This document shows, piece after piece, positions 53,986 to 64,000 of a stretch of DNA of 64,000 bases (the first letter of the stretch is position 1; each line of letters starts with the position of its first letter). Below the pieces are notes generated by a model. It made no database searches, was not told the origin of the DNA, and saw nothing but the letters and a program-made list of their open reading frames with translations. The stretch comes from Mycoplasmopsis phocirhinis. Lineage in GTDB: Bacteria > Bacillota_I > Bacilli_A > Mycoplasmatales > Metamycoplasmataceae. Both the position numbers and the translations under genes were made by a program. The stretch spans positions 801,473 through 865,472 of the forward strand of contig NZ_CP034841.1 of the NCBI RefSeq assembly GCF_004216495.1. The letters run 5' to 3'.

Positions 53986-56900
53986 TATCAACCTTTCTAT
54001 ATACATCGTCGCGTTTAGCTATATCTAAATATTCAGCCAATATTTTTTTTGAATTATTGACTATTTTTTGACTTTTTTGATCTCAAGAAGAAACATTAAA
54101 CTCTAAATTTTGTAATTCTTCAAAAGCTCCAACTAAAATTAGGTTTTCTTTGGCTCTAGAAACAGCTACATTAATGCGTTCTGCACTTTTATAAAATTCA
54201 TAATTTCTTGAAGATGGATATAAAAGTTTATTGTTTTCAAATTTTCCTTTGGCTCTAACAAAATCAACTATTATAATTTCTTTTTCTCTACCTTGAAAAT
54301 TATCTACAGTATCAATTTTGATATGATTAATTGTTTTATCTTTATGTTGTTTTAACTTTTCATCTCAATATTTTCTTATTATTTTATTTTGTGCTCTAGT
54401 CATTGAAATAACGCCAATTTTTTTTAAATCAAATTTTTGACCATTATAATTATTCAAAATAATGTTTTCAATGATATCGGCAATTGTTGTCGCGTTATAC
54501 TCGTTAATAGCGGATTCGGTATTCTTTTTATTGTTTCATAATGTCATAGTCTGATCAAAAGCGTAACGATAATTTCTGTTTATTATTTCAGCTAGTTCTG
54601 GATCATTTTCGTTGATCATTTTACAAAAAGAATCATTTAAATAAGTAGTATCATAAACTAGAACCGACTTATTAATTTTTAAATTATTGTTAAGATAATT
54701 TACTAGATATGATCCAGATTTCTGGTTTATTGTTTTCAATTTTTCATCACCATCATAATTAACATTTACATATTTTTGGATTCCTTCGTTAAATCTATGT
54801 TGTTCATTTAAAAAAGTATAAAAATTTAAATGTTTTTGGTTATTAGAATTTCATTTAAAAGTTATAAAGTTAAAAAATGAATGTTTAGGTTCCTGATTAT
54901 TTGATTTTAATTTAAGAGCATTAAACTTAAAAAATGGATGTTTAAGTTCGTTAATTAATTCTCTTATATTTTCATCCGAAAAATACCATTTAAATTTATT
55001 TTTTTCTTCCAAGTTGTAAACCTTTGGTCTTATTTCTTTAATAAGTGGAAATGAATCTAACAATTTATTTATTTCTATGTTATTAATATTTTCTTGAGTG
55101 ATAGAACCTTGTTCAAAATCAAGAACTGGTGGAAGTTGGCGATAATCTCCCGCAAGCAATATTTTTTCAGAAAGCATACAAGAATTAATAATTTCTAGTG
55201 TACTACTTTTAGATACCTCGTCCACAATTGTCATATAAATTGGGTATTGTAAAAATAATTTTTTTGGTTCTAAATCAGAATTTTTTTTAGGTTTAATTAT
55301 TTGTTGAGCAGTGGTAGTCAAACCAATTAAATTTATTAAATTATTTTCAAAAACATATTTTGAAAACGATTCTTCTATTTCTTTATTATTGTTATTTGTT
55401 TTTGCCTTAATTTTGGTTTGAATTATTTTTAATTTATGAATAATTTTTGCTGATATTTCTTCGATATTTTCTTTATTTTTAAATACACCAACTACATTTA
55501 TATCATTTTGCTGAATAAACTCATATGTTTGTTTTAATCTAAAATTTTTCAGTATTAAATTTGATAATTCAGAAATATATTTTTCTTCTTTACCTCTTCT
55601 ACGATTAATTTCCTCAAATAAGTCCTCAAAACAATACTTAATGTCGCTAATATCTTCATAACTATATTCAATCTCCAAGTTTTTAAATAAAGAATTAAAA
55701 TCATATTTGTATTGACTTAAATTACTGATTTTTTCACTTAAATCATCATTACTGTTTAAAATATTTAAAAAATTTATTATTCTTTTGTTGCTTTCAATAT
55801 TTTCGTTTAAGCTAACGCCATTTATAATTTTTAATTGACCAAGAATAATATTTAAATTATCTTTTTCATTTCTTTTTAAATTGTAATTTATTGCAGATAA
55901 CGAAAAATTATAAAATGCATAATCTAAATCAAAAGTATTTGTTGCAACATTATTTTTTTTATCTAGATTTTCTAGTTTGTCATTTTTTTCTCTAATTGTT
56001 TTATAAAAAATAAAATTTGGATTATCTTGAGTTATTTCAGCCACTCGGTCAAAAGCATTTAAAATAGCTTCGTGTGTTGAGGACATTAACAAAACATTTT
56101 TTCTTTTGTTATTGATAATATGATAAATCAATGCACTTGCAGTTTGTGTTTTTCCTGTTCCAGGTGGGCCTTGTAAATACGAAAGACAAGGGGATAAAAT
56201 AGCTTTTTTAACTGCTTCTTTTTGTTTAAGATTTAACTTAATTGATGGCGGCATATTTAGCTTGTAATCAGTAAGTGTTTGCTCATCTATTTTAAAAAAT
56301 TCTGGGTCTTCTATAGATTTTGCCAATAACGGGTTTTTGTATTGTCCAGATCTAAAATTACATAAAGAATTATAAAATCTTTTATGTTTTGCGTATGTTC
56401 CATAATCTTCATCCGAAATAATAAAATTATTATTATCTTTAAATATTTTTATTAAATAATTTTCACTGTGTTCAATTTCATCTAAATTAATGGTTGTTAT
56501 TTGATTTATATTTAACTTTCCTAATTCATTATCCCTTAAGTTAAATTTATAATATTTGTACTTGTTTTGTTGTTTTTCAATAGTATTCTGATATTTGTCA
56601 ATAATTTTAAGATTTTGCACGTTTTTATTTTTTAAATTATCGTTTTTAGATTTCCAAAATTTGTAGCCTTGGTTTTTAGCATCGTGCTGTGCAACGCAAT
56701 CATCAAGCTCACTTTTTATTTCTCTTTTCTTATTTTTTAAATCTGAAATTTCATTTTTTAATGATTCTATATCATACTCATTGTTTTCTTTGTTATTTAT
56801 ATTTTTCTTATCTTGATGTTGTTTTAATAGTTGTTCATTTTTTTCAATTTCTTGACTTAAGTTACTATATTTTGTTTGATAATTTTTTACTTTGTTTTCT

Positions 56901-57908
56901 AAGTTTTTAATTAATACTTGTTCATTTTGATTCAAATATGAAACTTCATTCTCCTTTATTTGAATTTCGTTTAATTTAATTTGTGAAGAAATTAATTCGA
57001 TTCTATGTTTTAGTTCTCCTACCAAATTGAATTCTTCAAATTTAGCAATGTTACGTTTTAGAACAATTTTTTCGTCACTATCTTCAATATTATAAAAAAA
57101 CAATTCGTTTTTCATATTATTAACAACATCTACAAATTCAGGATTATTTTCTTCTATTCTAGCTAAAAAATTTAGTTTAGAGGTAGCGTTTTCTTCTATT
57201 TTTAAAACAATCGGAAAAATGCTGTTTAAATTGGATTTATCATATTTTTTGCGTTGGGTAACAATATAATCTTTGTAAAAACTTCACGATTTATCTAATT
57301 TAATTTTGCCGTTTTGACTTGAAAGATTAGATTTAAAAATGTTTGAATCTTTATGAGAGTCAAATAATATAGTATTTATTAAACTGGAATTTAAATTTGT
57401 GTTTAAATTATTTTTTCCAGTTGTTAAAAATAATTTATATGCTGAACTATAATTTTTGTAACCATTTTGACTTAAATATGTTTCACTAAAATCGTTTAAT
57501 ATACCAATTCGAATAAATTCAAATTTTGAGTTTTTGTAATCAGTTTTAATATAAACACAACTATTTTTTTCAATTCACTTGTAATTATCTTTTAAAAAGA
57601 TCATAAAAAAAATTGAATCAGAACTGGTTTCAGTTTTGTGTTGATTAAAAAATAAATCATTATTAATGATGTAAAATGAATTTATTAAAGGTTCTAATTC
57701 TTTGAAAAAATCTTCTATATTAGAAAAAGATTCATCGTTCAAATCGTGCTTAAAAAATGTATCTAAATAATCTTTAACAATATATTTGTTTTTTTTATCT
57801 TCTAAAGTGTTTATTTGTTTTAAATCACCAATTTCAATTTTCTTGTTTAGGTTAATATATATATATATATATATATATATAAGTATATTTATTTCTGTTA
57901 AAAATCAT
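53978..57908 (-). CDS. SF1 helicase, phase-variable gene in OFF frame
   Basis: A continuous frame of about 1290 codons runs from 57931 to 53978, but no ATG with a ribosome site lies at its start. AAAGGA (57914-57919) and ATG at 57908 open a different frame, MIFNRNKYTYIYIYIYIY, which stops at TAA right after a 27-base TA run. The ATG-to-helicase distance is off by one base, so +1 or -2 TA units restore a ~1310-residue protein. The protein has a ~260-residue unrecognised N-terminus, a long coiled coil (about residues 290-445), Walker [12 protein letters not shown] (about 580), Walker B TIVDEVSKSS, GDYRQLPPV, and C-terminal motifs FQGREKEIIIVDFVRA and RINVAVSRAKENL: an Upf1/Dna2-like SF1B helicase. 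The ~250-residue insert between Walker A and B is unusual. TGA is Trp. Confidence 0.8.
57855..57881. repeat. TA dinucleotide microsatellite, 27 bases
   Basis: An uninterrupted alternating A/T run (13.5 units) lies 27 bases into the ATG frame of the helicase gene. Such tracts slip during replication in organisms with limited mismatch repair, which mycoplasmas typically are. Confidence 0.9.
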
Positions 57909-57991
57909 ATTTTTCCTTTGATATTAAAAGTCTATCAAAAAAAATGAATAAACACGCTTAAATATTTTGTTTATTGAATCTAAACCATAAA

Positions 57992-58014
57992 AAAATTGAC
58001 TTGTTAAGTCAATT
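57992..58014 (-). terminator. ftsH terminator
   Basis: Stem AAATTGACTT/AAGTCAATTT with a short loop, followed on the minus strand by T7, 12 bases after the ftsH stop. It separates ftsH from the downstream helicase gene. Confidence 0.8.
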
Positions 58015-58025
58015 TCTTTGTATTT

Positions 58026-60071
58026 TTATTCCTTAACTGAATTGCTTGCATCATTTAAAACATCATCTATAGAAAGATTTTGGATACTTACATCATCTTT
58101 TTGTGAAGCAGGAGGAAGAGTCATATTTTTAGCTATATATTCTATTTCTTCAGAAACAATAGTTTCTTTTTCTAATAAAGCAGTTTTAATCAGTTCAAGT
58201 AATTCTTTATTTTTGTTAATAACTTTAACAGCTTTGTTTTTGGCTTCAAGAACAATTTTTCTCACTTCTAAATCAATTTCTTTAGCAATTTCCGGTGAAA
58301 ATGTTGATGATTTTAAATAATCTCTACCTAAAAACGGTGAACCTTCATCTGCTTCATATTGAATAGGACCTAAATCCGACATTCCTCACTCTGTAACCAT
58401 TTTACGGGCAATTTTTGTTGCTTTTTGAATATCATCGCTAGCTCCGGTTGAAATATTATCAGCTCCATAAATAATCTCTTCGGCAGCGCGACCACCCATA
58501 AATGAAGTTATCATAGAAATTAATTCGTTGCGAGACATATTATATTTTTCATCTTCAGGTGTCATTAGGTTATAACCACCGGCTTGACCACGAGGAATTA
58601 TAGTAATTTTTTGTACTTTATTACCCCCTGGAACTTTAATACCTACAACCGCGTGACCGGCTTCGTGGTAAGCAATCATTGTTAATTCATTTTTTGAAAT
58701 AACTCTATTTTTCTTAGCCGGTCCCGCCATTACTCTATCTATTGCCTCATCAATATCTTCTAAAGTAATAACTTGATGATTTAATCTAACCGCTAATAAA
58801 CTGGCTTCATTAATTACATTCTCAAGTTGCGCTCCTGAATAACCTGGTGTTCTTTTGGCAACATTAGACATTTTAACATTTGGCGAAATTCTTTTACCTT
58901 TTGCGTGTAGATTTAAAATTTCTTCACGTTCTTTAACATCTGGTAATCCCACAGTAATTTGACGATCAAAACGTCCCGGTCTAATTAAAGCTGGATCTAA
59001 AACATCAGTACGGTTTGTGGCTGCAAAAAACAATAAACCTGTGTTTTCTTTAATACCATCCATTTCAACTAGTAATTGATTTAAGGTTTGTTCTCGTTCG
59101 TCATGTCCGCCACCTAAACCTGCACCTCTGGTTCTACCTATAGCATCAAGTTCATCGATAAATATAATCGCTGGTGAATTACGACGTGCTTCAGCAACTA
59201 CACTTCTTACACGTTTTGCTCCTAAACCAACATACATTTCAACAAAATTAGATGCAGAAATAAAGTAAAACGGCACATTAGCTTCACCAGCGGTTGCTTT
59301 TGCTAGTAATGTTTTACCGGTTCCTGGAGGGCCTCCTAATAAAATCCCGCGAGGCATTCTAGCTCCAGCTGTAGCGTATTTTTTAGGGTTTTTTAAATAA
59401 TCAACTATTTCAGAAATCTCTTCGATAGCTTCTTTATTACCTGCTATATCGCTAAATTTTTTATCACTTTTAATTTTTGTTGCAGGATTTTTTTCCTCGC
59501 CGATAACACCCATCATGCCACCAGCACCTCTAAATAATGGTCTCATCAAAAATCAACCTATTAACAAGAATATTACTAGTGGTAATATTGACTGAATTAT
59601 AATAAACAATAATGGAGTTTGAGTTGATCTTCTTGTAGAAGTAATAATTGGATCAACAAAATTAGTTCCTGCTAAATGATTTCCCGCTCTATTTAAAGCT
59701 TCAAATAAAGTAAAATTTTGATTAATCGACAATCCCGCTGCTTCTTTAAACGAAACAGGTGTATCTTTAGTTAAATCTACTAAATCGCGACCAACATTAA
59801 CACTGTATTTAAATTCTTTACCTGCACGAATTAAAGAATAAATAACTTTACCTTCATAAGTTTGAACATCAATATTATTTATGTATTGATTAGGATCTTT
59901 AATTGACTGAGCTAATTGAGCATATCATTCATTAATTCCAATATTGCTAGGTGTAGGTCTGAATTTTTGAAATAACATATACCCAATTAAACCAATTGCT
60001 AAAGCAACAACAATACTAATAATAACTATTGAAGTTATACTTTTTTTAGGTTTATTTTTATTATTATTCAT
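58026..60071 (-). CDS. ftsH: ATP-dependent zinc metalloprotease FtsH
   Basis: FtsH is a membrane-bound AAA+ protease for membrane-protein quality control. The 681-residue product has membrane segments at about residues 11-33 and 153-178 around an extracytoplasmic domain, Walker [10 protein letters not shown] (246-254), [31 protein letters not shown], and the zinc motif HEAGH (469-473). TGA Trp codons include GWFLMRP and the EWGMSDLG join. GGAGACATATG gives a clear start. Confidence 0.97.
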
Positions 60072-60201
60072 ATGTCTCCTTTCTATCTATGTATATATTT
60101 ATATATTATATATGATAATATAATTAACATCATATTCAATTAGACAAAGAAAAAACAAAAATATGCAAACAAAATTTGTAATAACTTCTCAATAATCGTA
60201 T

Positions 60202-61095
60202 TTATTTTAAATTAAAAAATTTATTTAGCAATTTACCCGATTTCTTACGTATTTTAATGTCTTTTTTTAATAGATATGTTGAAGTTCTATTATTTGATAA
60301 ATATCATTGCAAAATAGAAACAATTTTTTTTGACGATAGTTTTATATTTTCAAAAAAATTATGAATATATTTATACATTAAGCGATCTTGATGTACGGTT
60401 TTAGCAAAAAAGTCTTGGCTAAAATCAGTATTTGTTCAATTTATATATTCAATGTCAATTTTTTTGTTTTGTAAATTTAAATCGTCGTTTATTTTAATTA
60501 TTTTTAAATAAAAATCTTGTTTTTGTTCTTTAGTCCAAAAAGAATTATTTTTTCGGAATTGGTTTCGCTTAAATTTAATGTCAAAATTCGACTGGTCAAC
60601 ACAAAACGGTATATTTTGTTCTCTAACTTTAGATAATATTTCATCTTTGAAATACTTATTAACAAAAGGACGGTAAATATTCATATTTTTCAATAAATTT
60701 GTTGATTTAATACCAAAAAAAACAGGAAACCTTTTGCTTTCTAATTGCATTTGAGCTGTTTCGATAAAATCATCTTTATGGTGTCCTAAAATCAATAAAT
60801 CACAATTATATTTAAAATAAATTTGTTTAAAAAATTCATATCTTTGTTCACGAGCTCAATTTTCAAAATTACCTTTGTTTAAAGCAAAAAAACACTCAAA
60901 AACTTCTAAAATAACATTATTTTCACTACAGTATTTTTTTACGAGTTCAATTTCGGAATCGCTTTCTGTTCTTGTCTTGTAATTTACGCTCGCTACAATC
61001 AAATTTTGAGAACCGTATGTATTAATACATCAATTTAATAAAAACATCGAATCAGGTCCGCCACTAACTGCTATTAATTTCTTATTTATTTTCAC
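60202..61095 (-). CDS. tilS: tRNA(Ile)-lysidine synthase
   Basis: TilS makes lysidine at the wobble base of tRNA-Ile(CAU). The 297-residue product has the PP-loop SGGPDSM (about residues 10-16), VASVNYKTR, ENWAREQRYEFF (Trp TGA) and LGHHKDDFIET. It is shorter than most TilS proteins because the C-terminal domain is reduced. The start is uncertain: GTG at 61095 gives the expected N-terminus just before the PP-loop and overlaps pth by 14 bases, without a visible Shine-Dalgarno; a TTG further upstream is possible. The tilS-ftsH order near oriC is conserved in Firmicutes. Confidence 0.9.
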
Positions 61096-61636
61096 TATTA
61101 AATTTTTCAATAACTGTTTTTATATCGTTAAATACAAAAGACAAAGCAGCATCGGCAGCAACAGAGCAAACTTTTTCAATGATATTCATTTCTAAAGCTG
61201 AAAAATTACTTAAAACTCAATTTTTTAACTCTATATTCATGTCTCTGCCTATTCCTATTCTTAAGCGTTTAAAATCATTGCAAGGAAAAAAATGTAAAAC
61301 ATTTTTAACGCCATTATGTCCGGCACTAGAACCACCAATTTTAATTGCTGCTTGACCTAATTTAAAATCTTTTTCGTCATAAATAATCATCACGTCTGAA
61401 CTATCAATTTTATAAAAATTACATAAAGCGTGTATAAATTCACCTGATTTATTCATGTAGGTTGATGGTTTAGCAACTATAAAACCATCGCCAATCCCAA
61501 ATTTACCATTAAATTTATCTTTATTTAATTTAATGCCTGTTTTTTCAATTAATTTATCTATAACTAAAAAGCCAGCGTTATGGCGGGTAAATTTATATTC
61601 ATTTCCTATATTTCCTAGCCCTACAATAAGTTTCAT
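61082..61636 (-). CDS. pth: Peptidyl-tRNA hydrolase
   Basis: Pth recycles peptidyl-tRNA released from stalled ribosomes. The 184-residue product has the signature KLIVGLGNIGNEYKFTRHNAGF (quoted in part), with catalytic His in RHNAG, KPSTYMNKSGE, DEKDFKLG and GGSSAGHNGVK. One TGA Trp follows at about residue 141. It starts in a one-base overlap with the recD2-like stop (TAATG). Confidence 0.97.
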
Positions 61637-63825
61637 TAAACACCTTCTTTCTTTAAAAATTCCTGTAACGAAGTCCGTAACTTAACGTTTTTTTGCTGTT
61701 GAATATAATAATTATATTTTTGCATGTCACCTAATAAAACTAAATTATTTTGAGCTCGTGAAACTGCAGTATATATAAGTTTTGTTTCCATCATTCGTTC
61801 AAATTCTTCTAAAACACCAAAAATAACAGACTTTGATTCAGAACCTTGGAATTTATGAACAGTAACAGCATATCCCAAAGAAATGTATTTATTAAATTGT
61901 TCTTTTTGATAAACAACTTCTTTGTAAATAAAATCAATGACAACTTTTTTGCCTTCAAACGCTTTAATATAGCCAATTTCACCATTATATACATCTAATT
62001 CATAATCATTTTCACCTTGAATCACTTTATCATTCAGATAAAAAATTTTTGGATTCTCAGCACTACCAAAATTAAAATTTTCAATCTTTTTATCAATGGA
62101 ATTATTCAATTTATTTCATTTTTGTAATAATTTATTTATTTTTAAAATGCCATTGGGACTATGGTTCATTGGCAATAATACTGCAACATTATCAATTCCA
62201 AATTCTTTAACTTTTTGCTGATAAATTTCAATTAAGGATTTTTGAAAATCGTGTTTGTTAGCCTCTAAAATTTCAATTGGTTTTGATTTTTGCTCATTTT
62301 TAAATTGATTTAAATTTGTTAATTTAATACCTTCGTTGTTTTTAATACCTAAAAAATGATTTGGAATTTCTTTATTTTCAGTTCTAAAAATTTCAATTAA
62401 TTTTGTCGTAGCAAAGATTTTTGAATTAACCAAATCATCTAAAATATTTCCAGGACCTATGCAAGGTAATTGATCGGCATCACCAACTAATATTAGCTTT
62501 TCAAGATTAGGTGAATTTTTAAAAATAAGGTATAAAATATCTGTATTTACCATTGAAAATTCATCAATTATCAATAATTTGTGATCTGTATTATTAGCAA
62601 GTGAACTATAAGTAGTTTTAAAAGAGTTTTCACTTATTTTAAAAAAACTATGAATAGTTTTAGCCTCAATATTCAATTTATTTTTTATATTTATCGCAGC
62701 TCTTCCAGTCGGTGTAATAACCGCCATTTCTGAGTTGCTATAAATTTTATTTTGTTTAAAATGATCAACAATCGCTTTAATAACATAAGATTTACCGGTT
62801 CCTGGAAAACCCGAAATAATAGAAATATCATTACTTATTGCTTTATCAAATGCATCTTGTTGCAGTGGTGATAATGAATTTAAAATTAAATTATTTTTGA
62901 AATTATTAGATTGATTTTTCAACGCTAATAAATTTGCGGCAATTTCTTTTTCTTTTTGACGCATTTTATAAGTTGTTAAAAGCTTAAATTTTTCATCAAA
63001 AATAATAATATTATCATTTATTAATTGTTGAATCGATTCATAAAAATCAAGTTCATTAATAGTTTCTGTTTTCAAAATAAATTTGTACAACTCGTTAATT
63101 CCAACTAGCGTACTTCCGTTATACATTAATTTTTCAATTGAAGAAAAAATTAATGCTTTTAGCCTTTCGGGCGAGTGGTGTTTTTGTAACAAAAAACCTA
63201 ATTTATCTATTTCTTCAAAAACATAATCATTATGCAAAACTAGAGAATAAGGATTTTGATTTTCAAAATAATCAAGCAAATTTAAATTAGGAAAATCACT
63301 TTTTAAAACATCGTGAAGTTTTTGCAAACCATTTTTAACAAAAAAAGCATAACTTTTGTCTTTTAATTCGTCAAAATATTTTAATAATGATTCGTAAGTT
63401 GTAGTTGTTATTTTATTACGAAAAAATTCAGAATCATTTTGAAATTTTTCTGGTCAATCTTCGCCAAATTTTTCATCTAGTTTTAATATAGTTCTAGGAC
63501 CAACACCTGACACAGTACGTGAAATTGATTTTTTAATTTCAAAAGATGTTTTGGGTTTACTTAATTCTAAAGAAACCAAAACTTTATTATTCCTGTAAGT
63601 AGGACTTGAATTATTAGTTAATGTCACTTTATATAAAGTCATCAATTTAATTTTTTCTTTTTTAATGTAAATTGTTATGTGCTTTCCCTCTTCGGTTTGA
63701 AAGGATGCTAACGTGTAAACTCAATCAACTTTATCACCACCAGCTAAAATTTTTTTAAATAAGCCGGTCATTTCTAAAATTTCATTATTTTTATTAAATT
63801 TATTTTGATAATACATATTTAACAT
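61636..63825 (-). CDS. RecD2-like SF1 DNA helicase
   Basis: The 729-residue protein has an N-terminal domain, a helix-hairpin-helix segment SRTVSGVGPRTILKLDEKFGED near residue 75-95 (quoted as family trait), Walker A SGFPGTGKSY (about 337-346), TPTGRAA, LIIDEFSMVN (Walker B), VGDADQLPCIGPG, LIEIFRT and a C-terminal 2B domain with AVTVHKFQGSESKSV and YTAVSRAQNNLVLLG. This is the RecD2/TraA type: a 5'-3' helicase independent of RecBC. Start at 63825 is the first of two nearby ATGs (the other is 63816) and neither has a clear ribosome site, so it may be leaderless. It heads the minus-strand run away from oriC. Confidence 0.88.
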
Positions 63826-63883
63826 TATATTAATTTTGTTTATATAAAAACTCTAATTTTTTGTTAGTTTAAAAATAACATAA

Positions 63884-64000
63884 TTATCAACATTTTATAA
63901 ACAAATTATTTTACAAGTTTTCCACAATAGTATAATTGTTAATAAAAATTGTTTGCTTTTTATTAAAATAACTTAAATTCACGTATTTTCGTTGTGGAAA
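63884..64000. other. DnaA-box-like sites, probable edge of oriC
   Basis: Within an A/T-rich gene-free end of the window lie TTATCAACA (63884-63892, one change from the DnaA box TTATCCACA), TTTTCCACA (63918-63926) and TGTGGAAA (63993-64000, the reverse orientation of the same sequence, cut by the window end). All genes from 52.9 to 63.8 kb point away from this end, as expected for a replication origin just to the right. dnaA is not in the window. Confidence 0.55.

Noticed and set aside
60085..60125. A second TA-rich tract before ftsH as another phase-variable locus
   Set aside because: It is interrupted several times and lies in untranslated sequence without a start codon whose frame it would change.
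61095..61636. Calling a tilS-pth fusion
   Set aside because: Both genes have their own family ends; the 14-base overlap simply reflects compact packing.
1..64000. CRISPR array, rRNA genes, prophage genes
   Set aside because: No regularly spaced repeats, no rRNA sequence and no structural phage genes were seen.

Overview
The window comes from a wall-less Mollicute, most likely a mycoplasma of the hominis/bovis side of the tree (the placement is inference). Base composition is very AT-rich. TGA is read as tryptophan throughout: dozens of conserved proteins are intact only if TGA is Trp, and S14 and S8 both end in a conserved Trp written TGA directly before TAA or TAG. Cell-envelope synthesis genes are absent, gene overlaps are common, and plsX/rnc/smc are packed together without fab or acpP genes, as expected for a reduced parasite that imports fatty acids.

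Layout. 1-2.8 kb: rplU-rpmA, a degenerate dprA and a YitT-type membrane protein. 2.8-9.4 kb (minus): a tight operon, Asp23-like/fakA-like/plsX/rnc/smc. 9.5-11.2 kb: recO and recA converge with overlapping stop codons. 11.2-21.1 kb: the S10-spc ribosomal operon from rpsJ to rplO, without rpmD and without secY after rplO. 21.3-27.1 kb: surface and transport genes (secreted protein, APC permease, small membrane protein, 5'-nucleotidase-like lipoprotein). 27.2-28.6 kb: a cytosolic BspA-like leucine-rich repeat protein, then tRNA-Trp(CCA) and ychF. 30.0-34.2 kb (minus): lepA, a DUF3137-like membrane protein and a frameshifted lemA. 34.3-39.9 kb: a choline-kinase-like protein, a membrane protein and a 1386-residue SF1 helicase. 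39.9-42.8 kb (minus): an S1-domain protein, a degenerate pgi paralogue and pgi. 43.0-50.8 kb: an odd duplicated cysteine-rich tail-anchored protein, then glyS-dnaG-rpoD-nif3-like-dUTPase. 50.8-51.6 kb: ymdB. 51.7-53.0 kb: an IS3-family element. 52.9-57.9 kb (minus): a two-gene accessory locus (SF1 helicase plus partner). 58.0-63.8 kb (minus): recD2-like, pth, tilS and ftsH. The last 120 bases carry DnaA-box-like sites and probably form the edge of oriC.

The most interesting region is 51.7-57.9 kb. A large coiled-coil SF1 helicase has a good Shine-Dalgarno and ATG followed at once by a 27-base TA dinucleotide run. The run puts the ATG out of frame with about 1280 codons of helicase, and one more TA unit (or two fewer) would restore the frame. 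This is the architecture of a phase-variable gene caught in the OFF state. Its overlapping downstream partner has lost its native 3' end to the IS element, which has no target-site duplication, so part of the locus has probably been deleted. Phase-variable SF1 helicase operons suggest a defence or DNA-conflict role, but that is inference.

Other items worth following up are the pgi paralogue without the isomerase motifs beside true pgi, the duplicated Cys-rich tail-anchored protein ahead of glyS, the L4 protein with a roughly 120-residue N-terminal extension, the degenerate endonuclease-like domain and long acidic tail of the 36-40 kb helicase, and the lemA frameshift.
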